Assembly: GCA_024692235.1 (NCBI GenBank)
Contig: JAILMW010000007.1
Location: 1-64,000, forward strand
DNA: 64,000 bases
Source: Saccharofermentans sp.
GTDB lineage: Bacteria > Bacillota > Clostridia > Saccharofermentanales > Saccharofermentanaceae
Direction: 5' to 3'
This document shows positions 37,561 to 46,746 of this stretch, in pieces. A program made the translations under genes and the position numbers. The notes beneath the pieces are model-generated. The model saw only the letters and a list, made by a program, of their open reading frames with translations. It made no database searches and was not told the origin of the DNA. Positions within the stretch are counted from its first letter, which is position 1, and each line of letters starts with the position of its first letter.

Positions 37561-38535
37561 ATGGAACGTGAACAGGGTCCTATCTACAGATTCTTGAGCA
37601 TCTACGGCAACAACGTCGGTAAGCTCGTTATGGCAAACTTCCTCTTCATGGTATTTAACATACCTTCCATGCTTATTGGTTTTGCCATGACTTTATATTT
37701 CCTTCCAAGGATCAACAGCATCTTTATTCCGGATAACTTTTACGCATATATGGCAGAAGCGGGATTTAAGGTAAGTGAGGAAGCGGGCGGTACTGATGCC
37801 ATCTCTCAGGTATATTATCTTTTGATCCTCTTTTGTGTTATGACCCTTATAGGATCCTGCCTTGTATGTATCGGTCCTGTTCAGACAGGCTTTGCGCAGC
37901 TTTTCAGGAATCTTTACAGAGGCGATGACATCTATTGGAAGGATGACTTTAAGAAGGGATTTAAAAGTAATATTCCTCAGGCTGTTGCAGCATCTGTCGT
38001 ATCCTTAGTGCTCTCTTGCGTATGCCTTCTTGCTATTTCTTTCTATGGTGGTATTGAAGGCAAGTTCGGCACTGTTATGTCAGTGCTTTTTACCGTTCTT
38101 CTTTTTGCTTTGGCTGCAATACAGAATATCGTATACCAGCTTATCGTAACGGTAGATCTTCCTCTTTCCAAGATCTATAAGAACGCGGGTATCTTCTTCA
38201 TGATGCGTTTCATACAGTTCGGTATCATGTGCCTGGTAGCTTTGGTGCTGCTTTTTGTAGTGCCGTTCCTTTTCCTTTCGAGCTTTAACTATTTCGGTTA
38301 CGGTGCGGCCATACTTTACTATATTACTACGGCATTTATGTTCACTCAGTTCATGTTTGCTTTCAATGCGGCCGACATCATCAATACTTATATAGTTAAG
38401 CCTTCCAAGGCCAAAGACGAACCCGATATTGACGAAGATGACGATAACGACGATACTGAGGAAGAGGATAGTGATCCTTCAGATGTCGTAGAAGACACGG
38501 AAACGGAAGAGGAAGATATAGCGGAAGATGAGTGA
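37561..38535 (+). CDS. Multi-pass membrane protein, YesL/DUF624-like
   Basis: A 324-residue protein with about five or six hydrophobic helices between residues 15 and 280. The N-terminal pattern (short Gly-rich start, then KLVMANFLFMVFNIPSMLIGF) and a central FRNLYRGDDIYWKDDFKKGFK resemble the DUF624/YesL family. The C-terminal 45 residues are almost wholly Asp/Glu/Thr, a strongly acidic cytoplasmic tail. It starts 3 bases after trmFO and overlaps the phosphatase gene by 8 bases. The function of YesL proteins is not established. Confidence 0.7.
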   Translation: MEREQGPIYRFLSIYGNNVGKLVMANFLFMVFNIPSMLIGFAMTLYFLPRINSIFIPDNFYAYMAEAGFKVSEEAGGTDAISQVYYLLILFCVMTLIGSCLVCIGPVQTGFAQLFRNLYRGDDIYWKDDFKKGFKSNIPQAVAASVVSLVLSCVCLLAISFYGGIEGKFGTVMSVLFTVLLFALAAIQNIVYQLIVTVDLPLSKIYKNAGIFFMMRFIQFGIMCLVALVLLFVVPFLFLSSFNYFGYGAAILYYITTAFMFTQFMFAFNAADIINTYIVKPSKAKDEPDIDEDDDNDDTEEEDSDPSDVVEDTETEEEDIAEDE

Positions 38536-39409
38536 CTGGACCTTAATATCAAATGAGATCAGAGCATTGATAGCGTATGCGCTGATCCTGTTTGTGGTCG
38601 CAGTCTGTGCATTCCTATATTTCATCTACTTTTACAGAACTAAGATAAAGAAAGCAGCTTCCGAGGAACCGCAGCTTTCTTTGGATGTTGCTTACTTTCA
38701 CGAAAGGGGCAAGAGGGCTCGTCAGGAGGACTCCTACTACATATCCCCCATGGATGAGAGCCGTAAGTACGGCCTTGTAGTCTGTGTATCAGACGGTATG
38801 GGAGGCATGAGATACGGAGATGTCATCTCTCAGCATATAACCGACTGTATAAAGGAGATGCATCCTATCAGCTTTTTTGCCTGCGAGAATAATGCAGACG
38901 CCATAAGGCAGATCTCCAACGACATCTTCGACGACTTTAAGCAGAAAGGCGGCGCTACCCTAGCCATGGTCCAGATTTATAACGACCACATGACTTTCTA
39001 CAGCGTAGGTGACAGCGATATCATCCTTATTCGAAATGAAGAAGCTACGATATTAAACCCCCGCCAGAACTATGTGGCGCTTCTTATAAAGAGCTTGGTC
39101 CGCTCAGGCAAGCAGACGCAGATAGCATATACCAACAGTAAGGCAAGAGCCCTTGTAGACTACATGGGTAACCATAATCCCAGGGTCATATACACAAAGA
39201 AACCGATGAGGCTCCTTGACGGAGATACCATAATAGTTAATTCCGACGGAGTTACTGATGCGATCCCCGTAAAGAGCATCCCGAGATACGATGCCGTAAG
39301 TGCCAGGATAATGGCGCAGAATCTTAAGTTCTCAGTCAAGCAGAAGAAGCATCCCAAGCAGGATAACTACACGGGAGTTGTCATAAAGCTTCAGCGAGGT
39401 ATCGTATGA
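38528..39409 (+). CDS. Membrane-anchored PP2C-family serine/threonine phosphatase
   Basis: A 293-residue protein with one N-terminal membrane helix (about 10-35, IRALIAYALILFVVAVCAFLYF). A PP2C catalytic domain follows, with RARQEDSYY (motif 1 Asp), VVCVSDGMGGMRYGD (metal Asp), YSVGDSDIILIRN and IIVNSDGVTDAI. All metal-site acidic residues look intact. It would dephosphorylate Ser/Thr proteins on the inner face of the membrane. Genes on both sides overlap it by 8 and 4 bases, so the three proteins are translationally coupled. No kinase gene is visible in this window. Confidence 0.85.
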   Translation: MSDWTLISNEIRALIAYALILFVVAVCAFLYFIYFYRTKIKKAASEEPQLSLDVAYFHERGKRARQEDSYYISPMDESRKYGLVVCVSDGMGGMRYGDVISQHITDCIKEMHPISFFACENNADAIRQISNDIFDDFKQKGGATLAMVQIYNDHMTFYSVGDSDIILIRNEEATILNPRQNYVALLIKSLVRSGKQTQIAYTNSKARALVDYMGNHNPRVIYTKKPMRLLDGDTIIVNSDGVTDAIPVKSIPRYDAVSARIMAQNLKFSVKQKKHPKQDNYTGVVIKLQRGIV

Positions 39410-39969
39410 TCGAGTACTACACACTGATGCATAAAGGAAGTAAGGACGAATATACGGATAATATCTTCATGAACTTCGGAAGTACCGTTACGGTCCTTAT
39501 GCTGTCTGACAGCGGTGAAGATCCTATCCCTCTTCCGGAGGAAGTGAAGACCAGGGTCAGTACGTATATCACGGCCTGCAGAGGCATTCCCTTCGAAGAA
39601 GTAAGTACAAAGCTCAAGGGCTATATCCCTGTCGGCACAGACTATATGCTCATTCATATAAATGATACGAGCATCAATATAGAGCGTCACGGTCAGATAT
39701 ATGCATCTATCGTAAAGAGGGGAGAGATAAAGATGCTCCCTAACGGACCTTTCAGCATCGAAGATGACGACAGGGTTGTATGCGGTACGGCCGAGTTCTT
39801 TAAGTACTTAAGTAAGCCCGCTATCCTCTCGGATGCTTTGACGGCGGAAAGCTGCGAGGAGTGGATGGATAATCTTGTTTGCCGCATCTCCGATAAGACC
39901 CATCTTGCAGAAGGTAACCTTACTGCAGTAACTCTCATCGTCAGGAAAGATGAGAATATCAGGATTTGA
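39406..39969 (+). CDS. Small protein resembling a degenerate PP2C domain
   Basis: A 187-residue soluble protein that overlaps the phosphatase gene by 4 bases. Its layout follows PP2C: HKGSKDEYTDNIF in place of the GxRxxNED start, VLMLSDSGEDP in place of the DGMGG strand, HINDTSINIERHGQIY in place of GDSxxYLxRxG, and DDRVVCGTAEFFKYL in place of GDxLLLCSDG. The invariant metal-site Asp residues are mostly replaced. It may be a pseudophosphatase that regulates its neighbour. This homology is my inference from pattern, not a search result. Confidence 0.6.
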   Translation: MIEYYTLMHKGSKDEYTDNIFMNFGSTVTVLMLSDSGEDPIPLPEEVKTRVSTYITACRGIPFEEVSTKLKGYIPVGTDYMLIHINDTSINIERHGQIYASIVKRGEIKMLPNGPFSIEDDDRVVCGTAEFFKYLSKPAILSDALTAESCEEWMDNLVCRISDKTHLAEGNLTAVTLIVRKDENIRI

Positions 39970-39979
39970 AATGTTTTGA

Positions 39980-40008
39980 TTGTCAAACTAATTATGTTGT
40001 GCTAGATT
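39980..40008 (+). promoter_or_regulatory. Promoter of the DUF6273-like lipoprotein gene
   Basis: TTGTCA (39980-39985) and TAGATT (40003-40008) are 17 bases apart, with a TGC extended -10. Confidence 0.5.
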
Positions 40009-40047
40009 ACGTTTGTAAGGATTATTTTATCTTTGAGGGGTGTACAG

Positions 40048-41748
40048 ATGAATAAGAAAAGTATAGCTGCTATCCTGTTAGCATCAGTTCTGTTATCTTC
40101 ATGTTCTATCATTCCTTCCAATGAGACAACAACGGAAGAAGATATTACGACAACTACTACAGAAGAGACCACTACGACAACTGCTGAAGAGACAACTTCA
40201 GAGACTACCGAAGCTTATACGCCTACGACTACCGCTTCTACCAGAGACAGCAAGTTCGAAGGACTTCAGGCAGGAGATGTCTTTACCTTCGGTCAGTACG
40301 AAGGCGAGGATATTGAGTGGGTCATACTCAGCATCACCATGAATGTCTGCTACTGCCTTGCAAACGAGAGCATCGATTTGATGCCTTATGATCAAGGCGG
40401 TGAAGTGTATGACTGGAATAATTCTTCCTTGTCTGTCTGGTTGAACGGAGATTTCTACGAGAATTCATTTACGGATGAGGAGAAGGTTCGTATAAGATAT
40501 TGCCTGAACTCTCAATACCCTGAAGTTGACAGCGATAACAAGATATATCTCCTGAACAGGGTAGATGTTAACGAATATGCATCTATCCTTGATGAGCATC
40601 CCGCAGGAAACAGCTGGTGGCTCAGATCCAAGAGCAATTCTGAACATACACATGCAGATATCTGCAGTTCCAGAGGAAGTATCACATATGACGGAATGTC
40701 ATTGAGCAGCAGACAGGGAGTAAGGCCTGCCATGAAGCTCTACATGGGTACAAGTGACGATATGCTGGATCTTGCTAATCTTACGCCTACTCCTACTCCA
40801 ACGCCTTCGCCGACGCCTACACAGGCTCCCGGCTATAGTCCGGAAATGCCTCCTGTTCCTGAGGAGATGCCATACGATGACACCCTCGGCGAAGAAGCAA
40901 ATCTTGAGAATTACTATGTTAATAATATTCAGGGCCTTTACGGTACTGCCGCAGCCACATCTGTAAGTATCGAGACGGCCGCTTATAATGATTTCTTTGA
41001 GCCTTGGCTCAATATAAACGGTGCGCTTTCCCATGAGATAGCTGACTTTGACGGAGACGGAGACTTAGAGTTGGTTGCATTTGTCTTCGTGACAGAGCTT
41101 GACGATGCATATATAGAAAATACCGAGAATTACTACTTCCATCTCCATCTTCTTCTTTGTGACGATGTTGACGGTACTATCATGCTGCTCGATGATCTTC
41201 CGGTAATGACCCGTTGGACAAACTCTGATGGAGAGATGACCGACAGATTCGATGAGTATCACTGCGGCATGTACAGCAACACATACTATACTCATGATAT
41301 CGGTCTCTATACGATAGACAGGGATGGAAAGAAACTCATCCTCATGACCATTACTGATAGTGCTTCTCCTATGGGTGACGGATTTGACGAAGCAGCTTTC
41401 GTATGGGAGGTAAGCGGCAATAGTATCCTTTATTCATCCTCATATTGTGCCGGCGCAGGTTCCGATGATACGCGCGCTGTAGAGATCTCATATGAGAACG
41501 GTGAACCCATATCTTCCGAATGGTACTATATGTATCCTGATCAGTACGATGCTCCCGGAATGGTACAGGGCATAGAATTCTATATCGAGCGTCTGGGTAT
41601 GTCCTGTGCAGACAGAGCCGACGGTTACGGCTTTGATATCACAGGTCCTAACGTAACACCGATCATAAGGTGCGGAGTAGATTGGGTAAGCCTTGAAGAG
41701 CAGTATCAGCAACCATTCCTCTTTACTTACTATGTTGTTGAGAATTAA
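40048..41748 (+). CDS. Lipoprotein with DUF6273-like domain and Thr-rich linker
   Basis: A 566-residue lipoprotein. ATG 40048 follows GAGGGG by 7 bases, and the lipobox LSSC puts Cys at position 19. Residues about 24-58 are Thr/Glu-rich. Residues about 62-235 resemble DUF6273: FTFGQYEGEDIEWVILSI, NNSSLSVWLNGDFYENSFT, WWLRSKS and GVRPAMKL. A TPTPTPSPTPTQ linker follows. The C-terminal half contains DFDGDGDLELV near residue 332, a calcium-binding FG-GAP/EF-like loop. DUF6273 is common in clostridial surface proteins, and its activity is unknown. It has no obvious operon partner. Confidence 0.75.
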   Translation: MNKKSIAAILLASVLLSSCSIIPSNETTTEEDITTTTTEETTTTTAEETTSETTEAYTPTTTASTRDSKFEGLQAGDVFTFGQYEGEDIEWVILSITMNVCYCLANESIDLMPYDQGGEVYDWNNSSLSVWLNGDFYENSFTDEEKVRIRYCLNSQYPEVDSDNKIYLLNRVDVNEYASILDEHPAGNSWWLRSKSNSEHTHADICSSRGSITYDGMSLSSRQGVRPAMKLYMGTSDDMLDLANLTPTPTPTPSPTPTQAPGYSPEMPPVPEEMPYDDTLGEEANLENYYVNNIQGLYGTAAATSVSIETAAYNDFFEPWLNINGALSHEIADFDGDGDLELVAFVFVTELDDAYIENTENYYFHLHLLLCDDVDGTIMLLDDLPVMTRWTNSDGEMTDRFDEYHCGMYSNTYYTHDIGLYTIDRDGKKLILMTITDSASPMGDGFDEAAFVWEVSGNSILYSSSYCAGAGSDDTRAVEISYENGEPISSEWYYMYPDQYDAPGMVQGIEFYIERLGMSCADRADGYGFDITGPNVTPIIRCGVDWVSLEEQYQQPFLFTYYVVEN

Positions 41749-41858
41749 GCTAATACAATAGTGTCTTAACATTTACGATAAGAAATTCTACTTGCTAATG
41801 CTATAGTGTTGCGTTACCATAAATCGTCAAAAAAAGATGAAAATGTGGGGTATAATTT

Positions 41859-42257
41859 ATGTGGAAAGATATGGGTAAAGGTGAGATCACTTTTGTTTAT
41901 ATAGTGTGGCTCATATCATTACTGGTAATGACTTTCGGTCTGTTCAATCTCTTTGGCATCGGCCAGGATGTTATAGGAAATATACTTCCTGACAGTGTAG
42001 TGGAGAGGACGGCATCGAATCCTGCTGACACTACGATCATCGATACAGCTAAGGATACGATGCTCAACCTTGCAGGCGGCAATACCAACAATATCCTTTT
42101 GGCTCTTGTCGGATATGTCGTACTTGCTTCCTTGTTCTTCTTCCTTATCGCATCGCTGAAGAGGAGAGTATCGGGAATATACATCTTCGGTATCTTCCTT
42201 CATTTCATAATTGGTGTTGTGCTGATCCTTGGAACTTTAACGATAGTCGTAGAGTAA
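41859..42257 (+). CDS. Small membrane protein of unknown function
   Basis: A 132-residue protein with about four hydrophobic helices: VYIVWLISLLVMTFGLFNLF near the start, a middle LALVGYVVLASLFFFLIA and a final IFLHFIIGVVLILGTLTIV. ATG 41859 has only GGGG upstream, and a TATAAT lies at 41851-41856. If that is the -10 box, translation would instead begin at the in-frame ATG 41871. I do not recognise a family. A bidirectional terminator follows. Confidence 0.6.
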   Translation: MWKDMGKGEITFVYIVWLISLLVMTFGLFNLFGIGQDVIGNILPDSVVERTASNPADTTIIDTAKDTMLNLAGGNTNNILLALVGYVVLASLFFFLIASLKRRVSGIYIFGIFLHFIIGVVLILGTLTIVVE

Positions 42258-42270
42258 TAACAAGAACAAA

Positions 42271-42308
42271 ACAGGGAGTTGTCATCTGACAGCTCCCTGT
42301 TGTTATAT
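42271..42308. terminator. Bidirectional terminator between convergent genes
   Basis: ACAGGGAGTTGTC pairs with GACAGCTCCCTGT (one G-U pair) around a 4-base loop. T-rich sequence is available on both strands, so it can serve both the small membrane protein gene and tgt. Confidence 0.8.
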
Positions 42309-42320
42309 CTGATCTTTTTC

Positions 42321-43460
<1,140 letters not shown>

Positions 43461-44498
43461 TTATAGATCTGTTATAAACATCGCATCACCGAAAGAGAAG
43501 AATCTGTATTCTTCCTTAACGGCTTCGTTATATGCATTAAGGATATGCTCTTTGCCTGCAAGGGCAGAGACCAGCATTATGAGAGTTGACTCGGGAAGAT
43601 GGAAATTGGTGATAAGCGAATTCACGCACTTAAATTCGTATCCCGGGTAGATAAATATCTTTGTATCTCCTGAGCATGGAAGCATCTCGGGATCGTTGGA
43701 AGCAACTGTCTCCAGAACTCTTGTAGAAGTAGTACCGACTGAGATTATCCTTCTTCCTTCTGCTCTTGCTGCTCTTACTATGTCGGAAGCGGTCTTATCG
43801 AAGCAGTACCACTCGGAATGCATCTCGTGAGACTCGACATCGTCAACCTTAACGGGACGGAATGTACCAAGACCTACATGAAGAGTAACTTCAGCGATCT
43901 CTACGCCCATCTCCTTTATCTCTGCAAGGAGTTCCTTCGTGAAATGAAGACCTGCAGTAGGAGCAGCAGCGGAGCCTTCTATCTTGGAGTAGACCGTCTG
44001 ATAACGCTCTCTGTCCTGAAGCTGCTCGTGGATATAGGGAGGAAGAGGCATTGTACCCGCGCGGTCCAGTATCTCTTCCCAGATACCGTCGAATTCGAAC
44101 CTTACGATCCTGTTGCCGGTATCTAATACTTCTTCGCATTCAGCCTCAAGCTCGCCTTCTATGAAAGTAAACCTTCTTCCGGGCTTTACTTTCTTACCCG
44201 GGCGTACGATGCATTCCCATCTTACGTCGTCGAGTCTTTTAAGAAGCAGGATCTCAACTGCGGAGCCCGTATCGGATCTGACGCCTAAGAGCCTTGCGGG
44301 AATAACGCGAGTATTATTGATAACAAGGACGTCTCCTTTGTGAAGATACTCCTTGATGTTCGTGAAATGCTTGTGTTCGATCTTACCTGTTTTCTTGTCC
44401 AGCACCATAAGCCTTGATGACGACCTGTCGGCAAGGGGATTTTGTGCGATGAGACGCTCGGGAAGATCGTAGTAAAAGTCGCTTGTTTTCATGCTCAT
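43461..44498 (-). CDS. queA: S-adenosylmethionine:tRNA ribosyltransferase-isomerase
   Basis: A 345-residue enzyme that converts preQ1 in tRNA to epoxyqueuosine using the ribosyl part of SAM, the step after Tgt. The start [15 protein letters not shown], the [23 protein letters not shown] and APTAGLHFT segments, and the GTTSTRVLE motif are typical. Neither ATG (44498 or 44492) has a ribosome site. The TATAAT box lies only about 8 bases upstream, which suggests a leaderless transcript. Divergent from dapA. Confidence 0.95.
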   Translation of the reverse strand: MSMKTSDFYYDLPERLIAQNPLADRSSSRLMVLDKKTGKIEHKHFTNIKEYLHKGDVLVINNTRVIPARLLGVRSDTGSAVEILLLKRLDDVRWECIVRPGKKVKPGRRFTFIEGELEAECEEVLDTGNRIVRFEFDGIWEEILDRAGTMPLPPYIHEQLQDRERYQTVYSKIEGSAAAPTAGLHFTKELLAEIKEMGVEIAEVTLHVGLGTFRPVKVDDVESHEMHSEWYCFDKTASDIVRAARAEGRRIISVGTTSTRVLETVASNDPEMLPCSGDTKIFIYPGYEFKCVNSLITNFHLPESTLIMLVSALAGKEHILNAYNEAVKEEYRFFSFGDAMFITDL

Positions 44499-44505
44499 GG
44501 CAGTT

Positions 44506-44533
44506 ATTATACACCATTTTTCCGCCCCTCAAA
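44506..44533 (-). promoter_or_regulatory. queA: Promoter of queA-tgt, nearly leaderless
   Basis: On the minus strand the -10 TATAAT is at 44511-44506. A weak -35 (TTTGAG, 16 bases away) lies at about 44533-44528. The expected start of transcription falls at or next to ATG 44498. Confidence 0.45.
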
Positions 44534-44560
44534 GTACACTTGTCCGCCACTCGCGCATAA

Positions 44561-44590
44561 TTGACGCATAACTTCCGTAAGTGCTAAAAT
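44561..44590 (+). promoter_or_regulatory. dapA: Promoter of the dapA operon
   Basis: TTGACG (44561-44566) and TAAAAT (44585-44590) are 18 bases apart. The leader of about 30 bases is too short for a lysine riboswitch. Confidence 0.6.
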
Positions 44591-44628
44591 TTGAGTCGTT
44601 ATATTATTAATTATTGGAGGAAAAGTAT

Positions 44629-45528
44629 ATGGCAAGACCGATCTTTGAAGGTTCAGGCGTAGCAGTAGTAACACCGTTCACATCAACAGGAGTAGATTAT
44701 GCCAAGCTTGAGAAGCTCGTGGAGTTCCATATAAAGAATAAGTCCGACGCGATCATCATCTGCGGTTCTACAGGTGAGGCTTCCACAATGCCTGACGAGG
44801 AGCATATCTCCGTTATCAAGGCTTGTGTAGATGCAGTAGCAGGAAGAGTTCCCGTTATCGCAGGTACGGGATCCAATGATACCAATCACGGCATACATCT
44901 TTCCCAGGAGGCTGTAAAGGCAGGAGCTGACGCTCTCCTTGTAGTTACTCCTTATTATAATAAGTGTACGACCGAGGGACTTTACAGACATTATAAGGCA
45001 ATTGCCGAGAGTGCCGAAGCTCCCATCGTTCTTTATAATGTACCTTCCAGGACTAACGTAAATATCTCTCCCGATGCTCTTTACAGACTTGCGGATATTG
45101 AGAATATCGTAGCTATCAAGGAGTGCAACCTCGGTCAGGTACCCGAGATCTTAAGTAAGGTAGGCGACAGATTTGATCTCTATTCCGGTGAGGACGGACT
45201 TGCAGTTCCTCTCGCTTCTCTTGGCGGTAAGGGTGTTATCTCCGTTGTAGCTAATATCCTTCCTGAGTTCATGAGCACCATGATGCATGCTTATCTTAAC
45301 GGTGACGTAAAGAAGGCAAGAGATATGCAGGTAGAGATCATTCCTATGGTAAAGGCTATGTTCTGTGAAGTTAATCCCATCCCCGTAAAGGAAGCACTTA
45401 ATATCTTAGGCGCAGGCGTTGGTCCCTGCAGACTTCCTCTTTGCGAGATGAGCGAGAAGAACCATAACTATGTTGCAGATGTTCTTTCCAAGTACGATAC
45501 ATCCGCACTTACATCTTTCTTCGGCTGA
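44629..45528 (+). CDS. dapA: 4-hydroxy-tetrahydrodipicolinate synthase
   Basis: A 299-residue aldolase that condenses pyruvate with aspartate semialdehyde, the first step to diaminopimelate and lysine. ATG 44629 follows GGAGG; an earlier in-frame start at 44614 overlaps that site. The Schiff-base Lys164 lies in IVAIKECN. GSTGEASTMPDEEH and VVTPYYNKCTTEGLYRHY with the proton-relay Tyr are clear. It is followed after 27 bases by dapB. Confidence 0.96.
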   Translation: MARPIFEGSGVAVVTPFTSTGVDYAKLEKLVEFHIKNKSDAIIICGSTGEASTMPDEEHISVIKACVDAVAGRVPVIAGTGSNDTNHGIHLSQEAVKAGADALLVVTPYYNKCTTEGLYRHYKAIAESAEAPIVLYNVPSRTNVNISPDALYRLADIENIVAIKECNLGQVPEILSKVGDRFDLYSGEDGLAVPLASLGGKGVISVVANILPEFMSTMMHAYLNGDVKKARDMQVEIIPMVKAMFCEVNPIPVKEALNILGAGVGPCRLPLCEMSEKNHNYVADVLSKYDTSALTSFFG

Positions 45529-45555
45529 TAAATAATTTCTATTGGAGTATAAGCA

Positions 45556-46323
45556 ATGACTACTATCTTTATGAGCGGATGCTGCGGCAGAATGGGCCGT
45601 GCCATCTATAACATGACCAAGAACAGCGAGAACTTCAAGATCGTTGCAGGTTGTGACGTGTCAGATAATACGGAAGGTCTTGATTTCCCTGTCTACAAGA
45701 ATATCTTCGACTGTAAGGAAGACTTCGATGCTATAGTCGATTTCTCTTACTTCAAGGCGGTTCCTGACGTATGTAAGTTCGCTATGGAGAAGAAGAAGGC
45801 TCTTGTTCTTTGTACTACTGCTCTTGACGAGCCTGCTCTTGCAGCTGCAGAAGAGCTCTCCAAGGTAGCGCCTTTATTTAAGTCCGCTAACATGAGCGTC
45901 GGAATGAATGTTGTATTCGAACTTGCTGCTCAGGCAGCAAAAGCTCTTTATCCTGACTTTGATATCGAGATCGTAGAGGCACACCATAACAGAAAGCTCG
46001 ATGCTCCTTCAGGAACTGCATTCCAGCTCGGTGAAGCGATCAAGAGTGCTATTCCCGATGAGATGGAATATGTATATGACCGTCACGACAGGTCTGAAGC
46101 AAGACATAAGAACGAGATCGGCATGAGCGCCATTAGAGGCGGTAATATCGTAGGTGAGCACGAAGTATACTTCGTAAGTGATGAGGAGACAATTAAGATC
46201 ACTCATCAGTGTATGACAAGAGAAGCTTTTGCAAGAGGAGCTCTTGCAGCAGCTGAATATATCAAGGATAAGGGCCCCGGAAGATATTCCATGAAGGATG
46301 TTGTATCCAAGGCTTTTAACTGA
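45556..46323 (+). CDS. dapB: 4-hydroxy-tetrahydrodipicolinate reductase
   Basis: A 255-residue NAD(P)H enzyme, the second step of diaminopimelate synthesis. The nucleotide-binding start is MSGCCGRMGRAI, an abbreviated G-rich loop. The catalytic segment EAHHNRKLDAPSGTAFQLGEAI and SAIRGGNIVGEHEVYF follow. The Cys pair in the nucleotide loop replaces the usual GxxGRMG pattern but keeps GRMG. It is cotranscribed with dapA. Confidence 0.95.
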   Translation: MTTIFMSGCCGRMGRAIYNMTKNSENFKIVAGCDVSDNTEGLDFPVYKNIFDCKEDFDAIVDFSYFKAVPDVCKFAMEKKKALVLCTTALDEPALAAAEELSKVAPLFKSANMSVGMNVVFELAAQAAKALYPDFDIEIVEAHHNRKLDAPSGTAFQLGEAIKSAIPDEMEYVYDRHDRSEARHKNEIGMSAIRGGNIVGEHEVYFVSDEETIKITHQCMTREAFARGALAAAEYIKDKGPGRYSMKDVVSKAFN

Positions 46324-46367
46324 TAGACTCATTAACGTTGTTTTAATTGATAATTTGGAGGAATAAA

Positions 46368-46733
46368 ATGTTCAATCTCTTAACAGATGCACCTCAGGAA
46401 GCAAGCCTTTCCAGTATGCTTCCTTCCCTTGGTCTTTTTGCTATCCTTGGTATCTTCTTCGTATTTACTGTTGTAATGCCTCAGAGGAAGCGTGATAAGG
46501 AGCAGAAGGAAAGACTTAATAACATGAAGATCGGTGATACCATAATCACCATCGGCGGAGTTGTAGGTGTCCTTGCAAGGATCACTGACGACGAGATCAC
46601 TATCTTCTCATCTAATGCAAATACACCTATCACTTTCCAGAAGGCTGCTATCCAGACTGTTATCTCCCGTAACGCTGATAAGGCTGAAAGCATGGACAAG
46701 AAGGATAAGAAGTCTAAGAAGATCGAAGAGTGA
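46368..46733 (+). CDS. yajC: Preprotein translocase accessory subunit YajC
   Basis: A 121-residue protein with one N-terminal membrane helix (LFAILGIFFVFTVVMPQRK) and the conserved cytoplasmic part ERLNNMKIGDTIITIGGVVGVLARI. It associates with SecDF in protein export. ATG 46368 follows GGAGG; the upstream in-frame start at 46347 is rejected for that reason. The Lys-rich tail is ordinary. In many genomes yajC follows tgt; here it lies on the other strand in the dap-dnaG operon. Confidence 0.93.
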   Translation: MFNLLTDAPQEASLSSMLPSLGLFAILGIFFVFTVVMPQRKRDKEQKERLNNMKIGDTIITIGGVVGVLARITDDEITIFSSNANTPITFQKAAIQTVISRNADKAESMDKKDKKSKKIEE

Positions 46734-46746
46734 TCTGTAGGTCCAG

